Source: Elusimicrobiota bacterium (GTDB taxonomy: Bacteria > Elusimicrobiota > UBA5214 > JBBAAG01). From it: a stretch of DNA of 46,212 bases. The notes beneath the pieces are model-generated. The model was not told the origin of the DNA and did no database searches. It saw nothing but the letters and a program-made list of their open reading frames with translations. The position numbers were made by a program, and so were the translations under genes. This document shows, piece by piece, positions 1 through 8,419 of the stretch (position 1 is its first letter; every line of letters begins with the position of its first letter). The stretch covers positions 1 through 46,212 of the forward strand of contig JBBAAG010000014.1 in assembly GCA_041658405.1 (NCBI GenBank). The letters are read 5' to 3'.

Positions 1-2
1 TA

Positions 3-1055
3 CCTAAACTATTATCAGTTCCCAGAGATACGCATATAGAACTCCCGGGGTTCAAGATCAAACGATTAAACGAAATATTTTCGCATCACTACAGTGACAC
101 CAAAAACATTAATTTTGCGTGTATGGAACTCAAAGCGCAGTTAGAAAATTTATTCTCAATCGGACTTTCAAGTTATTCAAACGCAGGCACAAAAATGTCT
201 ACCTCCACATACGTCCTCGCAGCACAACAATTTACGGTACCTTTTTATTTACAATTTGATTATCGCGGCTTCAAAACATTAATCAACGCATTAGGCGGGA
301 TACGTATACGCATAACAGAACCAATGAAGTATGAAGACAAACACGGCGGGTTAAACATTGACTTTAACCCCGGTGAATACCTCCTTAACGGCGATGACGC
401 TTTGGAGTACGTACGGTACAGAGACCAGATTGGCGATAACGGCAGAATCCTGCGGCAACAATCTTTTTTGAAGGAACTCACAAAACAAAAGTTCGCGAAC
501 CCGCTGATTTTATTCAAAGCGCCGATGATACTAAAAACTTTCCTTGACAATATCAATACCAACCTTACTTTTTGGGATATATTGGTCCTGGGGTTGGAAA
601 TAAAAAATATGCCGTTAAATAATTTTCACGCACTACAACTCCCCGGGAGGCCATTAACAAGTTACTGGATTCCCGATCTTGCTGAACTTTCAGTACTCGG
701 GACAATACTATCTTCCCCGGCAAACGTAACGGAAAACATATCCTCCCACGCTCCGCGGGTAGAAGTTTTTAATGCAACTGACCGTCCTGGGTTTGCTTTG
801 CAGGTAACGCGTTTCCTGAGACAACACGGAGTCGATGTCCTTAAGTGGGGAAACTACGGCATGGTCAACAGCCGAACTATTGTGTTTGACCGTATTGGCA
901 GCGTATCAAATTACAGGCAAGCTCAGCGGGTAGCGTCATTACTTCCGGGCTCGCAGGTAGTTACACGTATAGAAACATCCCCAATGATTGATATTACTAT
1001 AATACTAGGTGAAGATTGTAAGGAGTTAATACCACGAAATGAAGAATTACCTTAA
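3..1055 (+). CDS. LCP (LytR-CpsA-Psr) family cell-wall ligase, 5'-truncated by window edge
   Basis: The reading frame is open from base 3, upstream of the first ATG at 123. Those codons encode the typical LCP segment with SVPRDT, so the true start lies outside the window. LCP proteins transfer undecaprenyl-linked glycans to the cell wall or envelope. Further LCP hallmarks follow: a GGI segment, the run NPGEYLLNGDDALEYVRYR, and a GD..RILRQQ motif that holds the catalytic Arg and Asp residues. The last ~100 residues, from VEVFNATDRPGFA, look like a LytR C-terminal domain. The N-terminal membrane anchor is not visible. The 3' end overlaps the start of rsfS by 17 bases, which implies coupled translation. 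Confidence 0.92.
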   Translation, partial: PKLLSVPRDTHIELPGFKIKRLNEIFSHHYSDTKNINFACMELKAQLENLFSIGLSSYSNAGTKMSTSTYVLAAQQFTVPFYLQFDYRGFKTLINALGGIRIRITEPMKYEDKHGGLNIDFNPGEYLLNGDDALEYVRYRDQIGDNGRILRQQSFLKELTKQKFANPLILFKAPMILKTFLDNINTNLTFWDILVLGLEIKNMPLNNFHALQLPGRPLTSYWIPDLAELSVLGTILSSPANVTENISSHAPRVEVFNATDRPGFALQVTRFLRQHGVDVLKWGNYGMVNSRTIVFDRIGSVSNYRQAQRVASLLPGSQVVTRIETSPMIDITIILGEDCKELIPRNEELP

Positions 1056-1407
1056 GCTTGCAAAAACGTTAGCGGAAAATCTGCATAAGCGTAAAGCAAA
1101 ACAGGTTAAGATCCTTGACCTGCGTAAGATCAGCGCAGTAGCGGACTTTTTTATTATTGCAACCGGCACATCGGACACGCACTTAAGAATGTTACGCGAG
1201 GCTGTGATTGACGAACTTGAAGAAACAGGGATAAAAGTGTTACATACCGACGGGGGTAAGAAAAATCAGTGGCAGGCAATTGATTGCGGAGGTATCATCG
1301 TACACTTATTCCATCCTGACGCACGCGAGTTCTATAAACTTGAACGTCTGTGGACTGACGCAAAACCTGTAACCTGGAAAAAAGCAGTGAAAAAAAAGAA
1401 AAGTTAA
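1039..1407 (+). CDS. rsfS: Ribosomal silencing factor RsfS
   Basis: A 122-residue protein of the Iojap/RsfS family. It binds uL14 on the 50S subunit and blocks subunit joining during starvation. The family pattern is seen throughout: KILDLRKISAVADFF, IIATGTSD, a WQAIDCGGIIVHLFHPDAR block, and FYKLERLW near the C-terminus, followed by a short basic tail. The ATG lies inside the end of the LCP gene and uses the run aaggag (about 1019-1024) as ribosome binding site. Eight bases separate its stop from argS. LCP followed by rsfS is a common bacterial gene order. Confidence 0.95.
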   Translation: MKNYLKLAKTLAENLHKRKAKQVKILDLRKISAVADFFIIATGTSDTHLRMLREAVIDELEETGIKVLHTDGGKKNQWQAIDCGGIIVHLFHPDAREFYKLERLWTDAKPVTWKKAVKKKKS

Positions 1408-1415
1408 TAAAACCA

Positions 1416-3086
1416 ATGATTATCCCGAAAATATACGAACATCTAGAACATATCCTAGCTGAGCTAAACACCCAACAGGGATGGAATGCTAAGTTCGGGC
1501 TTAACCTTAAAGAAATACAGTTTACGGTTGAACCGCCCCCGCAAGGTATAAACGCCGACCTGGCAACAAATATTGGTTTAGTTCTCGCGAAAAAGGTTAA
1601 ACAAAACCCGAAGATGATCACCGAACTTTTTATCCCAAAACTTACTGAGTTACTGACTGACTATGCGGAAGTAACTTTTTCTCCCCCGGGATTCATCAAC
1701 TTCAGACTCATTGACAGGATTTTATATGATACAGCCAAAGATATTTTTGAAGGCAAAGAATTCAAGGGTATAACCTACGGGAACAACACAAAGGTACTAC
1801 TTGAATTTATATCAGCAAATCCTACCGGCCCGCTGCATATAGGACATGGCCGCGGGGCTGTACTTGGCGACTTCCTTGCCAGAGCAATGGAATATCTTGG
1901 GTATAAAGTTGATACTGAATACTATATAAACGATGCCGGAAGACAGATGAACCTCCTGGGTTTATCCGTAAAAACAAAATACCGTGAACTCATGAACCTC
2001 CCTGTAATTACTGCAGAGAAGGATGCTGTAGCAACTGACGGTTACCGCGGAGAGTATATCACTGACCTTGCAAAAACGTTGATTGATAAACCCGGAATTA
2101 ATCCGGAAGACACCGTATTTTTTAGGAAGTACGCAATTGAAAATATTCTTAACAACATAAAAACAGACCTCGCTACTGCAAGAATTGAGTTTAAGAACTG
2201 GTTTTCGGAAACAACCTTATACGAAAAAGGCGTGGTGAAACAAACCTGCGAGATATTAACACAAAAAGGATTGGCATATCAGCAGGACAACGCGTTATGG
2301 TTCAAGAGTACGTTGAGTAATGACGATAAAGACCGCGTGTTAGTACGTTCAGACGGTAACCCCACATACTTCGCTAGTGATATTGCGTATCACCAAAACA
2401 AACTTGACCGCGGGTACACCAAACTCATTGATATCTGGGGAGCTGACCACCATGGCTATGCGCCAAGGCTCAACGCCGTGATGAACTTAATGGGCTACCC
2501 AAAAGAAGTATTGACCATTATCCTATACCAGCTAGTAAGATTATCGCGGCAGGGACAGCCGGTAGTGATGTCAACCCGCGCGGGTGAATTTATAACCTTT
2601 GCTGAAGTAATGAAGGAGGTTGGTATTGATGCAACCCGATATTTTTTATTATTACGCACACCGGATACGCACCTAGACTTTGACCTTGACCTAGCAAAAA
2701 AACAGTCACTGGAAAACCCGGTTTACTACATACAATACGCTCATACACGTATCTGCGGGATTGAACGTGAAGCTATAAAACAGAATATTACACCAAACAC
2801 AGAAGTTGTTGAGCTCTTAAAAGATGATATAGAACAGCAGTTACTCCGTAAACTATGTTTCTTTAACGACACAGTACTTTCCTGTGTAGAACACAACACC
2901 GCGCATTTTCTTACTTCATACCTTTACACCCTTGCGGGATTGTTCCACAAATATTATGACTCCCACCGCGTAGTGGTTGATGACAAAAACATATCCTCAG
3001 CAAGATTACTCCTGATGAAGGCCGTACAATCCGTCCTTTGTCAGGGATTCAGCCTCCTTGGTATTACTGCACCGGACAAAATGTGA
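1416..3086 (+). CDS. argS: Arginyl-tRNA synthetase
   Basis: A class I aminoacyl-tRNA synthetase of 556 residues, normal for ArgS. It charges tRNA-Arg in the cytoplasm. The N-terminal Add-1 domain is followed by ANPTGPLHIGHGRG with the HIGH signature (about residues 133-146). The KMSKS loop is degenerate, VVMSTRAGEF, as is usual in ArgS. The C-terminal DALR anticodon-binding domain ends with the typical LLGITAPDKM. The TGA stop is also part of a putative extended -10 element for the next gene. Confidence 0.97.
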   Translation: MIIPKIYEHLEHILAELNTQQGWNAKFGLNLKEIQFTVEPPPQGINADLATNIGLVLAKKVKQNPKMITELFIPKLTELLTDYAEVTFSPPGFINFRLIDRILYDTAKDIFEGKEFKGITYGNNTKVLLEFISANPTGPLHIGHGRGAVLGDFLARAMEYLGYKVDTEYYINDAGRQMNLLGLSVKTKYRELMNLPVITAEKDAVATDGYRGEYITDLAKTLIDKPGINPEDTVFFRKYAIENILNNIKTDLATARIEFKNWFSETTLYEKGVVKQTCEILTQKGLAYQQDNALWFKSTLSNDDKDRVLVRSDGNPTYFASDIAYHQNKLDRGYTKLIDIWGADHHGYAPRLNAVMNLMGYPKEVLTIILYQLVRLSRQGQPVVMSTRAGEFITFAEVMKEVGIDATRYFLLLRTPDTHLDFDLDLAKKQSLENPVYYIQYAHTRICGIEREAIKQNITPNTEVVELLKDDIEQQLLRKLCFFNDTVLSCVEHNTAHFLTSYLYTLAGLFHKYYDSHRVVVDDKNISSARLLLMKAVQSVLCQGFSLLGITAPDKM

Positions 3087-3092
3087 TATAAT
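3084..3092 (+). promoter_or_regulatory. Extended -10 promoter element for the sigma factor gene
   Basis: TGATATAAT fits the extended -10 consensus TGnTATAAT, and its TGA is the argS stop codon. No good -35 is present at 17 bases. The expected transcription start, about 7 bases downstream, would fall on or next to the ATG at 3100, giving a leaderless or nearly leaderless mRNA. This is inferred from sequence only. Confidence 0.45.
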
Positions 3093-3099
3093 ACGCCGT

Positions 3100-3723
3100 A
3101 TGAACACAAAAGAAAACAGCGGAATACAAAATACTGAAGATACGAAGTATATCCACCGCGCTATCAATAACGACGGTAGAGCGTTTGAACATCTTGTAAA
3201 AAAGTATGAACATAAAATCTATGATTTAGCGTATAAAATTCTTGGGAACACGGATGATGCGGCAGATGTCCTGCAGGAAACTTTTCTTCAAGCATACCGC
3301 TCATTACCCAAGTTCAAAGGAAAATCAAGTTTTTCTACCTGGCTTTACCGTATAGCAATGAATAACTGTTTAATGAAAATACGTAAACATAAGAACAGAA
3401 CTGTTGAATCACTGGATTCTACCGAAGACGATAGTACAGACGCATTATATAACAACATCCCGGACTGGTCATTCAACCCTGAAGCAACCGCGGAAAATAG
3501 TGAACTCCGCGATATTTTATCACGTACAATCAGAAGGTTACCTTCGGAATACCGTACAGTGATAATCCTTCATGACATGCAGGGTATGTCAAACAAGGAA
3601 GTCAGCGGTATACTTAAACTTTCAATCCCCGCAATAAAGTCAAGATTACACCGCGCAAGAAGTTTTGTGCGGAAACGGTTATCCCACTACTTTGTACAAA
3701 AAACAGGAAAGCCCTTACAATGA
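3100..3723 (+). CDS. ECF-family RNA polymerase sigma factor (SigE/RpoE-like)
   Basis: A 207-residue sigma factor that directs RNA polymerase to a specific regulon. Region 2 is clear: AFEHLVKKYEHKIYDLAYK, the DAADVLQETFLQAY core-binding helix, and FSTWLYRIAMNNC. Region 4 carries LPSEYRTVIILHDMQGMS and a helix-turn-helix ending IKSRLHRARSFVRKRL. The frame extends upstream to a TTG at 3058, but the ATG at 3100 lies just after argS and gives a normal N-terminus. No Shine-Dalgarno precedes it. The 3' end overlaps the next gene by ATGA, so sigma factor and zinc-finger protein are probably made together. Confidence 0.93.
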   Translation: MNTKENSGIQNTEDTKYIHRAINNDGRAFEHLVKKYEHKIYDLAYKILGNTDDAADVLQETFLQAYRSLPKFKGKSSFSTWLYRIAMNNCLMKIRKHKNRTVESLDSTEDDSTDALYNNIPDWSFNPEATAENSELRDILSRTIRRLPSEYRTVIILHDMQGMSNKEVSGILKLSIPAIKSRLHRARSFVRKRLSHYFVQKTGKPLQ

Positions 3724-3995
3724 AAAATAAACACCCGAAAAAGTGCCAGCACTGGCTTAAACTAATACACAACTACTGTGATGATTGTGCCATAAACACT
3801 TCAGCACTGATCTTATTACAACGCCATATTGAACAATGCCCGTGTTGCGCGATGTATTATCATACATACACAAAAACAATCTCAATCTGTTCGGAAGTCA
3901 GGGAAGTGGAAGTCCCGGTAGTCATCCATCGCCAGTTTTGGGTAGTTATACATAAAGAAATCCATAAAAAATTAATTAAGAAGTTGAACCGTTGA
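3720..3995 (+). CDS. Small zinc-finger protein, putative soluble anti-sigma factor
   Basis: A 91-residue protein that starts inside the sigma factor stop codon (ATGA overlap). It contains HIEQCPCC, matching the Hx3Cx2C motif of ZAS-type anti-sigma factors. Upstream Cys and His residues (KKCQHW and NYCDDC) could complete a metal site. Such proteins usually hold the partner ECF sigma factor inactive. It lacks any transmembrane segment and any long C-terminal sensor domain, so it would act in the cytoplasm, for example as a redox- or metal-responsive switch. The anti-sigma role is inferred from motif and position. Confidence 0.7.
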   Translation: MKNKHPKKCQHWLKLIHNYCDDCAINTSALILLQRHIEQCPCCAMYYHTYTKTISICSEVREVEVPVVIHRQFWVVIHKEIHKKLIKKLNR

Positions 3996-5014
3996 AGTTA
4001 GAATCATTCAATTTTTATTTACCTCCGGAACTAATAGCCCAATCTCCCGCAGAAAAACGGGATAATTCAAGGTTACTGGTTTATCACACAAACACACAAA
4101 AGATTGAAGATACAGTTTTTTCTGTACTCCCTAACGTAATCGGCAGAGGAAACCTAATTGTTTTCAATAACACAAAAGTCATCCCCGCAAGGATGTACGT
4201 CAATAAACCTACCGGCGGGAAAATTGAATTACTCTATATAAACCATCATAAAGATGAGTTATACAACGTCCTGATAAAACCTTCTTCACGGATAAAGACA
4301 GGGATGGCCCTTACTTTACCTGGAGACACCGGTACCGTAACAATTATTGAACGCAACACCGAACTAAACTCTTTCATTATCCGGTATACCCCAAAGAAAG
4401 ATGTTACTATGTTCAAAGTATTCGAAACCTATGGCGAGATGCCTGTCCCTCCATATATAAAGACAAAACTCATCGACCAGGAAAGATACCAGACTGTATA
4501 CGCAGAATCACCCGGGGCAATCGCCGCGCCAACCGCAGGATTACATTTTACACGTGAATTACTGGGCACTCTAAAATCCGGGGATAACATCCTGGCAAAT
4601 ATCACTTTACACGTAGGAATTGGCACATTCCGTCCCGTGACAAGTGAAATGATTGAATCCCACAAAATGCTAGACGAATATTATTCTATCAACACAAATA
4701 CGGCTGAAATACTTAATACCGCTATTACCCAAGAAATGAATAATATCATCGCTGTGGGAACCACTGTTATGCGGACACTAGAAACTTATAAAGAAACCGG
4801 TAAAAATGAAGGCTGGACTAATAAATACATTTACCCCGGTTATAAATTCGGTATCACAAAAAAGATTATTACAAACTTCCACCTGCCAAAATCCACGTTA
4901 TTTATACTCATATGCTCAATCACAGGCATCGATGAAGCCCAAAGGATTTATGCTCATGCAGTTAAACAAAAGTACAGGTTCTACAGTTTTGGCGACGCAA
5001 TGATAATATTATAA
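3992..5014 (+). CDS. queA: S-adenosylmethionine:tRNA ribosyltransferase-isomerase
   Basis: QueA moves the ribosyl part of SAM onto 7-aminomethyl-7-deazaguanine in tRNA, the next-to-last step of queuosine synthesis. The 340-residue protein begins with the family signature FNFYLPPELIAQSPAEKRDNSR and contains NTKVIPARM and SPGAIAAPTAGLHFT. The start codon is TTG at 3992, overlapping the previous stop. No in-frame ATG would retain the conserved N-terminus. The run taagaag just upstream may serve as a weak ribosome binding site. Its 3' end overlaps the convergent pth gene by 6 bases. No other queuosine genes are in the window. Confidence 0.96.
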   Translation: MKLESFNFYLPPELIAQSPAEKRDNSRLLVYHTNTQKIEDTVFSVLPNVIGRGNLIVFNNTKVIPARMYVNKPTGGKIELLYINHHKDELYNVLIKPSSRIKTGMALTLPGDTGTVTIIERNTELNSFIIRYTPKKDVTMFKVFETYGEMPVPPYIKTKLIDQERYQTVYAESPGAIAAPTAGLHFTRELLGTLKSGDNILANITLHVGIGTFRPVTSEMIESHKMLDEYYSINTNTAEILNTAITQEMNNIIAVGTTVMRTLETYKETGKNEGWTNKYIYPGYKFGITKKIITNFHLPKSTLFILICSITGIDEAQRIYAHAVKQKYRFYSFGDAMIIL

Positions 5015-5626
5015 ACTTTCAGGTTCAACCTTTTTGTTATACGCATTCATTGCTTTATCCAACCCGGAAAATAACACTAGTTTCACAGCCTCAGTTGCGC
5101 AGTTAACCATTTCCTCTACCTTAGGCAATTCTTCTTTTTCAAACCGTGACAAAACAAAATCTTTAGTCACCCGTCCTTCGGGTACCGGCCCGATACCCAA
5201 CCTAATCCTGACAAAATCCGTATTTCCCAAAGTTTCAATAATAGAATTCAACCCGTTATGTCCCCCGGATGAACCTTTTGGCCTGATCCTAATCTGTCCC
5301 AGGGGTAACGCAAAATCGTCGTATATAACCACCATCTGATTAGCCGTGATATTGTATTTATCAATAAGTATCTTCGCAGCAAGGCCGGAATCATTCACAT
5401 AAGTCAACGGTTTAGCAATAACTATTCTTGGTAAATTCGCCACGTTTTTTTCGGTAGCGGAAATTCTTGAAGGATAACACGCAAGCGCTGTGTTGTAGTT
5501 ATTAAGTTTAATACCCCACAACGCTGCGAGTTTATCTATAACCAACCACCCGACATTATGCCGGGTATTGAAATACTTATCTTCCGGATTGCCAAGCCCT
5601 AGAAATAGCCAGTCGAGTGTATCCAA
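5009..5626 (-). CDS. pth: Peptidyl-tRNA hydrolase
   Basis: Pth releases peptides from prematurely dropped peptidyl-tRNAs. The 205-residue protein shows FLGLGNPEDKY, the catalytic histidine in NTRHNVGW, the active-site aspartate in VIYDDFALPLG, and GSSGGHNGLNSI. The usual MNxSG is VNDSG here, a mild deviation. The start codon is TTG at 5626, with GGGGT about 8 bases upstream. It sits 14 bases behind rplY, a gene order seen in many bacteria, so the two are probably cotranscribed. Confidence 0.96.
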   Translation of the reverse strand: MDTLDWLFLGLGNPEDKYFNTRHNVGWLVIDKLAALWGIKLNNYNTALACYPSRISATEKNVANLPRIVIAKPLTYVNDSGLAAKILIDKYNITANQMVVIYDDFALPLGQIRIRPKGSSGGHNGLNSIIETLGNTDFVRIRLGIGPVPEGRVTKDFVLSRFEKEELPKVEEMVNCATEAVKLVLFSGLDKAMNAYNKKVEPESL

Positions 5627-5640
5627 CTGCTACCCCGTTA

Positions 5641-6417
5641 CTACTTAGCTTTTTTATCTTCAGCCGGCGCTTTTTCCTTAGGCTTATCCTTAGCTACTTT
5701 ATCCCCTGCGGCACCCTTTGCAGCTGCACCCGCTGCAGGAGTAGCAGCCTCTTCGCCTTCCACACCTTCTTCTTCCTTCTTACCTTTACCAATGACTTCA
5801 GGTTCTGCTGGCGCAGCAGCAGCTGCCGCTGCCACTTCTTCCGGTGTAGGTTCTTCAACCTTGGGAAGAACTATGTGGATTACAGTTTGTTCAGGTTCAA
5901 TCAACACTTTCACGCCTTCTGGTATCTTAAGGTCGGATACATGGATAGTATCATTAATCTTCATCTGTGAGATATCAACTTCTATTTGATCAGGGATATT
6001 TGTCGGTAAACATTTAATCTTTAAATGCCATAGAACCTGTTCCAATACCCCTCCCTCTTTAAGGCCTGGGGTATCCGTTGCGCCAAGCGCTTTTATCGGT
6101 ACTTCAAGTTCCAGCTCTTTCTTCATTGATACTTCATAAAAATCTATGTGTACAACCTTCTCTGTAGTAGGATGTCTCTGGATATCTTTAACAAGAACAA
6201 TCTTTGATTCCTTTTCACTGATATTAAGCTTAATCAACGCGTTTCCGCTTGTCGTTCTGCGTAATTTCATAAACTCAATGCTGTTCACTGCCAGGTTTTG
6301 CGGTGCAGCCTCCCCACCGTAAAGAATTGCAGGGATCTCTCCTTGCAGCCTCATCTGCCTTAATCCACCCTTTGTCGTTAATTCACGTGTTGACGCTTTT
6401 AGCAATATTTCAGCCAT
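5641..6417 (-). CDS. rplY: Large ribosomal subunit protein bL25 (Ctc form) with long acidic/Ala-rich tail
   Basis: bL25 binds 5S rRNA. This is the long TL5/Ctc type: an N-terminal 5S-binding domain (RELTTKGGLRQMRLQGEIPAILYG, here split as RELTTKGGLRQ and GEIPAILYGG) and a C-terminal beta domain ending IHIVLPKVEEPTPEE. About 70 residues after position 190 are low-complexity Ala, Lys and Glu with an eight-alanine run, longer than usual for Ctc proteins. The ATG has a strong GAGGAG ribosome binding site 12 bases upstream. It is the first gene of the rplY-pth unit. Confidence 0.95.
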   Translation of the reverse strand: MAEILLKASTRELTTKGGLRQMRLQGEIPAILYGGEAAPQNLAVNSIEFMKLRRTTSGNALIKLNISEKESKIVLVKDIQRHPTTEKVVHIDFYEVSMKKELELEVPIKALGATDTPGLKEGGVLEQVLWHLKIKCLPTNIPDQIEVDISQMKINDTIHVSDLKIPEGVKVLIEPEQTVIHIVLPKVEEPTPEEVAAAAAAAPAEPEVIGKGKKEEEGVEGEEAATPAAGAAAKGAAGDKVAKDKPKEKAPAEDKKAK

Positions 6418-6476
6418 TAGTTATTTACTCCTCTCAAACATAATTTTTTTCAATACCTTTAAAAACTAAGTTATAA

Positions 6477-6505
6477 ATATTACATTAATGTATTTCCAAT
6501 GTCAA
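6477..6505 (-). promoter_or_regulatory. Promoter for rplY-pth
   Basis: On the minus strand a perfect -35 TTGACA (6505-6500) is followed after 17 bases by TAATAT (6482-6477). The predicted start lies about 50 bases upstream of the rplY ATG. Confidence 0.6.
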
Positions 6506-6544
6506 CGTCATAATACCAACAAAATGCATCTCTGGAACATTTTA

Positions 6545-6575
6545 TTGCATATTTATGTCATATATGGTGTATAAT
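6545..6575 (+). promoter_or_regulatory. Putative promoter for the barrel-TPR / giant surface protein operon
   Basis: A perfect -10 TATAAT (6570-6575), preceded by TG, lies 29 bases upstream of the ATG at 6605. The best -35 is TTGCAT (6545-6550), with a long 19-base spacer. Confidence 0.5.
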
Positions 6576-6604
6576 AATACTAGACAAGAAGTTGTATTCA
6601 GACA

Positions 6605-8419
6605 ATGAAAAAAACGGTAGTATTAACATTAATAGTGTTATTTGCCCTAACTATAACACCGGCACTATGGTGTTATACATCTTATTCCAACGATTACAGT
6701 TATACAGGTTTTTCTTCCCGGCCACGCGGTATGGGTAACACGTTTACCGGTTTAGCTGAAGATATAGAATCCATCGGCTGGAATTCTGCGGGTACTGCCG
6801 GAATCAATGGCATACAATTATGCGCGATGTACATCCCTTTTTGGGAAAATATAAGTTATAGCGCTGCGGCAGTTGCCATACCCACAAAAGAAATCGGAAC
6901 ATTTACAATCGGATATTTAAACAATACAATCCCCGGGTTTGAACGCCGTGAAACTTTGTATGACACACCTGTTACATTCAGTATTATCCAACAATGCCTA
7001 ACCGCAGGGTACTCAAAAATGATCGGTAAAATATATACCGGGCTAAATATCAAGTATTTACAGGAAAATATTGATACTTACTCATCCTCAACCATAGGAG
7101 GTGATATCGGATTAGTAGTACCCGGAAATACCGTATTTGTAAAATCTCCGGTATTGAACAGATGTAATTTCGGTATTCAATTTTATAACATCATTCCTCC
7201 GACACAAAAATTCAGGGAATTCAAAGAAACCGCACAGATAGTTACCCGCGCGGGGGTAAGTTATGAAATCCCGGCAGTTATCTCAAAGGATATCGATAAA
7301 CTTGTCCTTCTCTGCGATGCCGCATTTACCTCAGGTATACCTCTGACTTATAATACCGGCGCTGAGTATTCGCTATACAATACACTTTTTCTGCGTACGG
7401 GTTACGATAAGTCACAGGAGAGCGTATCATTTGGTATGGGCTTCCTCTGGAAATTAATCAAACTGGATTATGCCTATACCCAGCACATGCTTAGTTCGAT
7501 ACACCAACTATCACTTACTTTTAAGTTCGCGAACCCTGAAGAAAGGTTTAGAAAGTATATACACGACCTTGCGGAACGGTCATACACAATCGGCCGGCAA
7601 TTTATGCAAAACGGCAAATACCTGCAGGCAATCGATGAATGGAATAAAGCATTATTACTAGAACCTGACTACGCAGACGCAAATGAAGCTAAACAGTTAT
7701 TAGAACAAAAACTTGAAGGTGACCGTCAACAAAAGTTTTTGTATCAATTAACCAGCATGTCACAAGCAGCAGAAATCCTGGAAAAACAAGGCAAACTCAT
7801 AGAATCAATTGATGCGTGGAACAAATTATTATCATTATCCCCCAATGATACTAAAGCTCCGGAAGCAATCAAACGTATCCAGGCACGGATGTCCACAGAA
7901 GAACTCGCAAGGTCACGTGATAAAAACGTACAAGGCCTTTTGCTTGAAGGTTCAAAACTGTATGACAGCAAAAAATATTTCTCTGCAATCAAGACATGGG
8001 AGAAAGCATTAAATGCGCAGCCAAATAATTTGTTATTAAAAGAAAAAATCAGTGACGCGAAATCCGTGATCCGCGACCTTGCTGATACACATTACGCCGC
8101 AGGGGTTACATTGTATAACAAGAACCAGTTAGCTGACGCAATCTCGCAGTTTGAAGAGTCATTATACTACAACCCCGCAAATATCCAGGCAAAAGATTAC
8201 CTTAACCGCTGCCAGTTCCGTGCGAAAGAAAAACGCCAGACTGTTGATACCAAAACCGTGGATAAGTTATACTATGAAGCAGCAAACGCATATATGAAAG
8301 GCCAATACCAGGACGCAAAAAAAGTGGTAGAAAAAATATTGCAGATGGACCCGTTGAACGAAAACGCAAAACGGTTACTTAATAAAATTAACACTATCCT
8401 CGGGGTACAGGAACAATGA
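6605..8419 (+). CDS. PorV/UPF0164-like outer-membrane beta-barrel with C-terminal TPR domain
   Basis: A 604-residue exported protein. A signal peptide covers about residues 1-23. The next ~290 residues alternate beta-strand patterns typical of PorV/UPF0164 proteins, including the early RPRGMGNTFTGLAEDIESIGWNSAG signature (seen as RPRGMGNTFTGLAED followed by WNSAG). From about residue 318 to 600 there are five TPR-like units such as GKYLQAIDEWNKALLLEPDY and QLADAISQFEESLYYNP. PorV family proteins in type IX secretion deliver cargo to the surface, and TPRs scaffold protein complexes. The stop overlaps the start of the giant surface protein by ATGA, so the two are likely functional partners. The function is inferred. 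Confidence 0.75.
   Translation: MKKTVVLTLIVLFALTITPALWCYTSYSNDYSYTGFSSRPRGMGNTFTGLAEDIESIGWNSAGTAGINGIQLCAMYIPFWENISYSAAAVAIPTKEIGTFTIGYLNNTIPGFERRETLYDTPVTFSIIQQCLTAGYSKMIGKIYTGLNIKYLQENIDTYSSSTIGGDIGLVVPGNTVFVKSPVLNRCNFGIQFYNIIPPTQKFREFKETAQIVTRAGVSYEIPAVISKDIDKLVLLCDAAFTSGIPLTYNTGAEYSLYNTLFLRTGYDKSQESVSFGMGFLWKLIKLDYAYTQHMLSSIHQLSLTFKFANPEERFRKYIHDLAERSYTIGRQFMQNGKYLQAIDEWNKALLLEPDYADANEAKQLLEQKLEGDRQQKFLYQLTSMSQAAEILEKQGKLIESIDAWNKLLSLSPNDTKAPEAIKRIQARMSTEELARSRDKNVQGLLLEGSKLYDSKKYFSAIKTWEKALNAQPNNLLLKEKISDAKSVIRDLADTHYAAGVTLYNKNQLADAISQFEESLYYNPANIQAKDYLNRCQFRAKEKRQTVDTKTVDKLYYEAANAYMKGQYQDAKKVVEKILQMDPLNENAKRLLNKINTILGVQEQ

Noticed and set aside
5617..5970. 117-codon plus-strand frame opposite rplY
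   Set aside because: It is the antisense of the low-complexity bL25 tail and has no family features or ribosome binding site.
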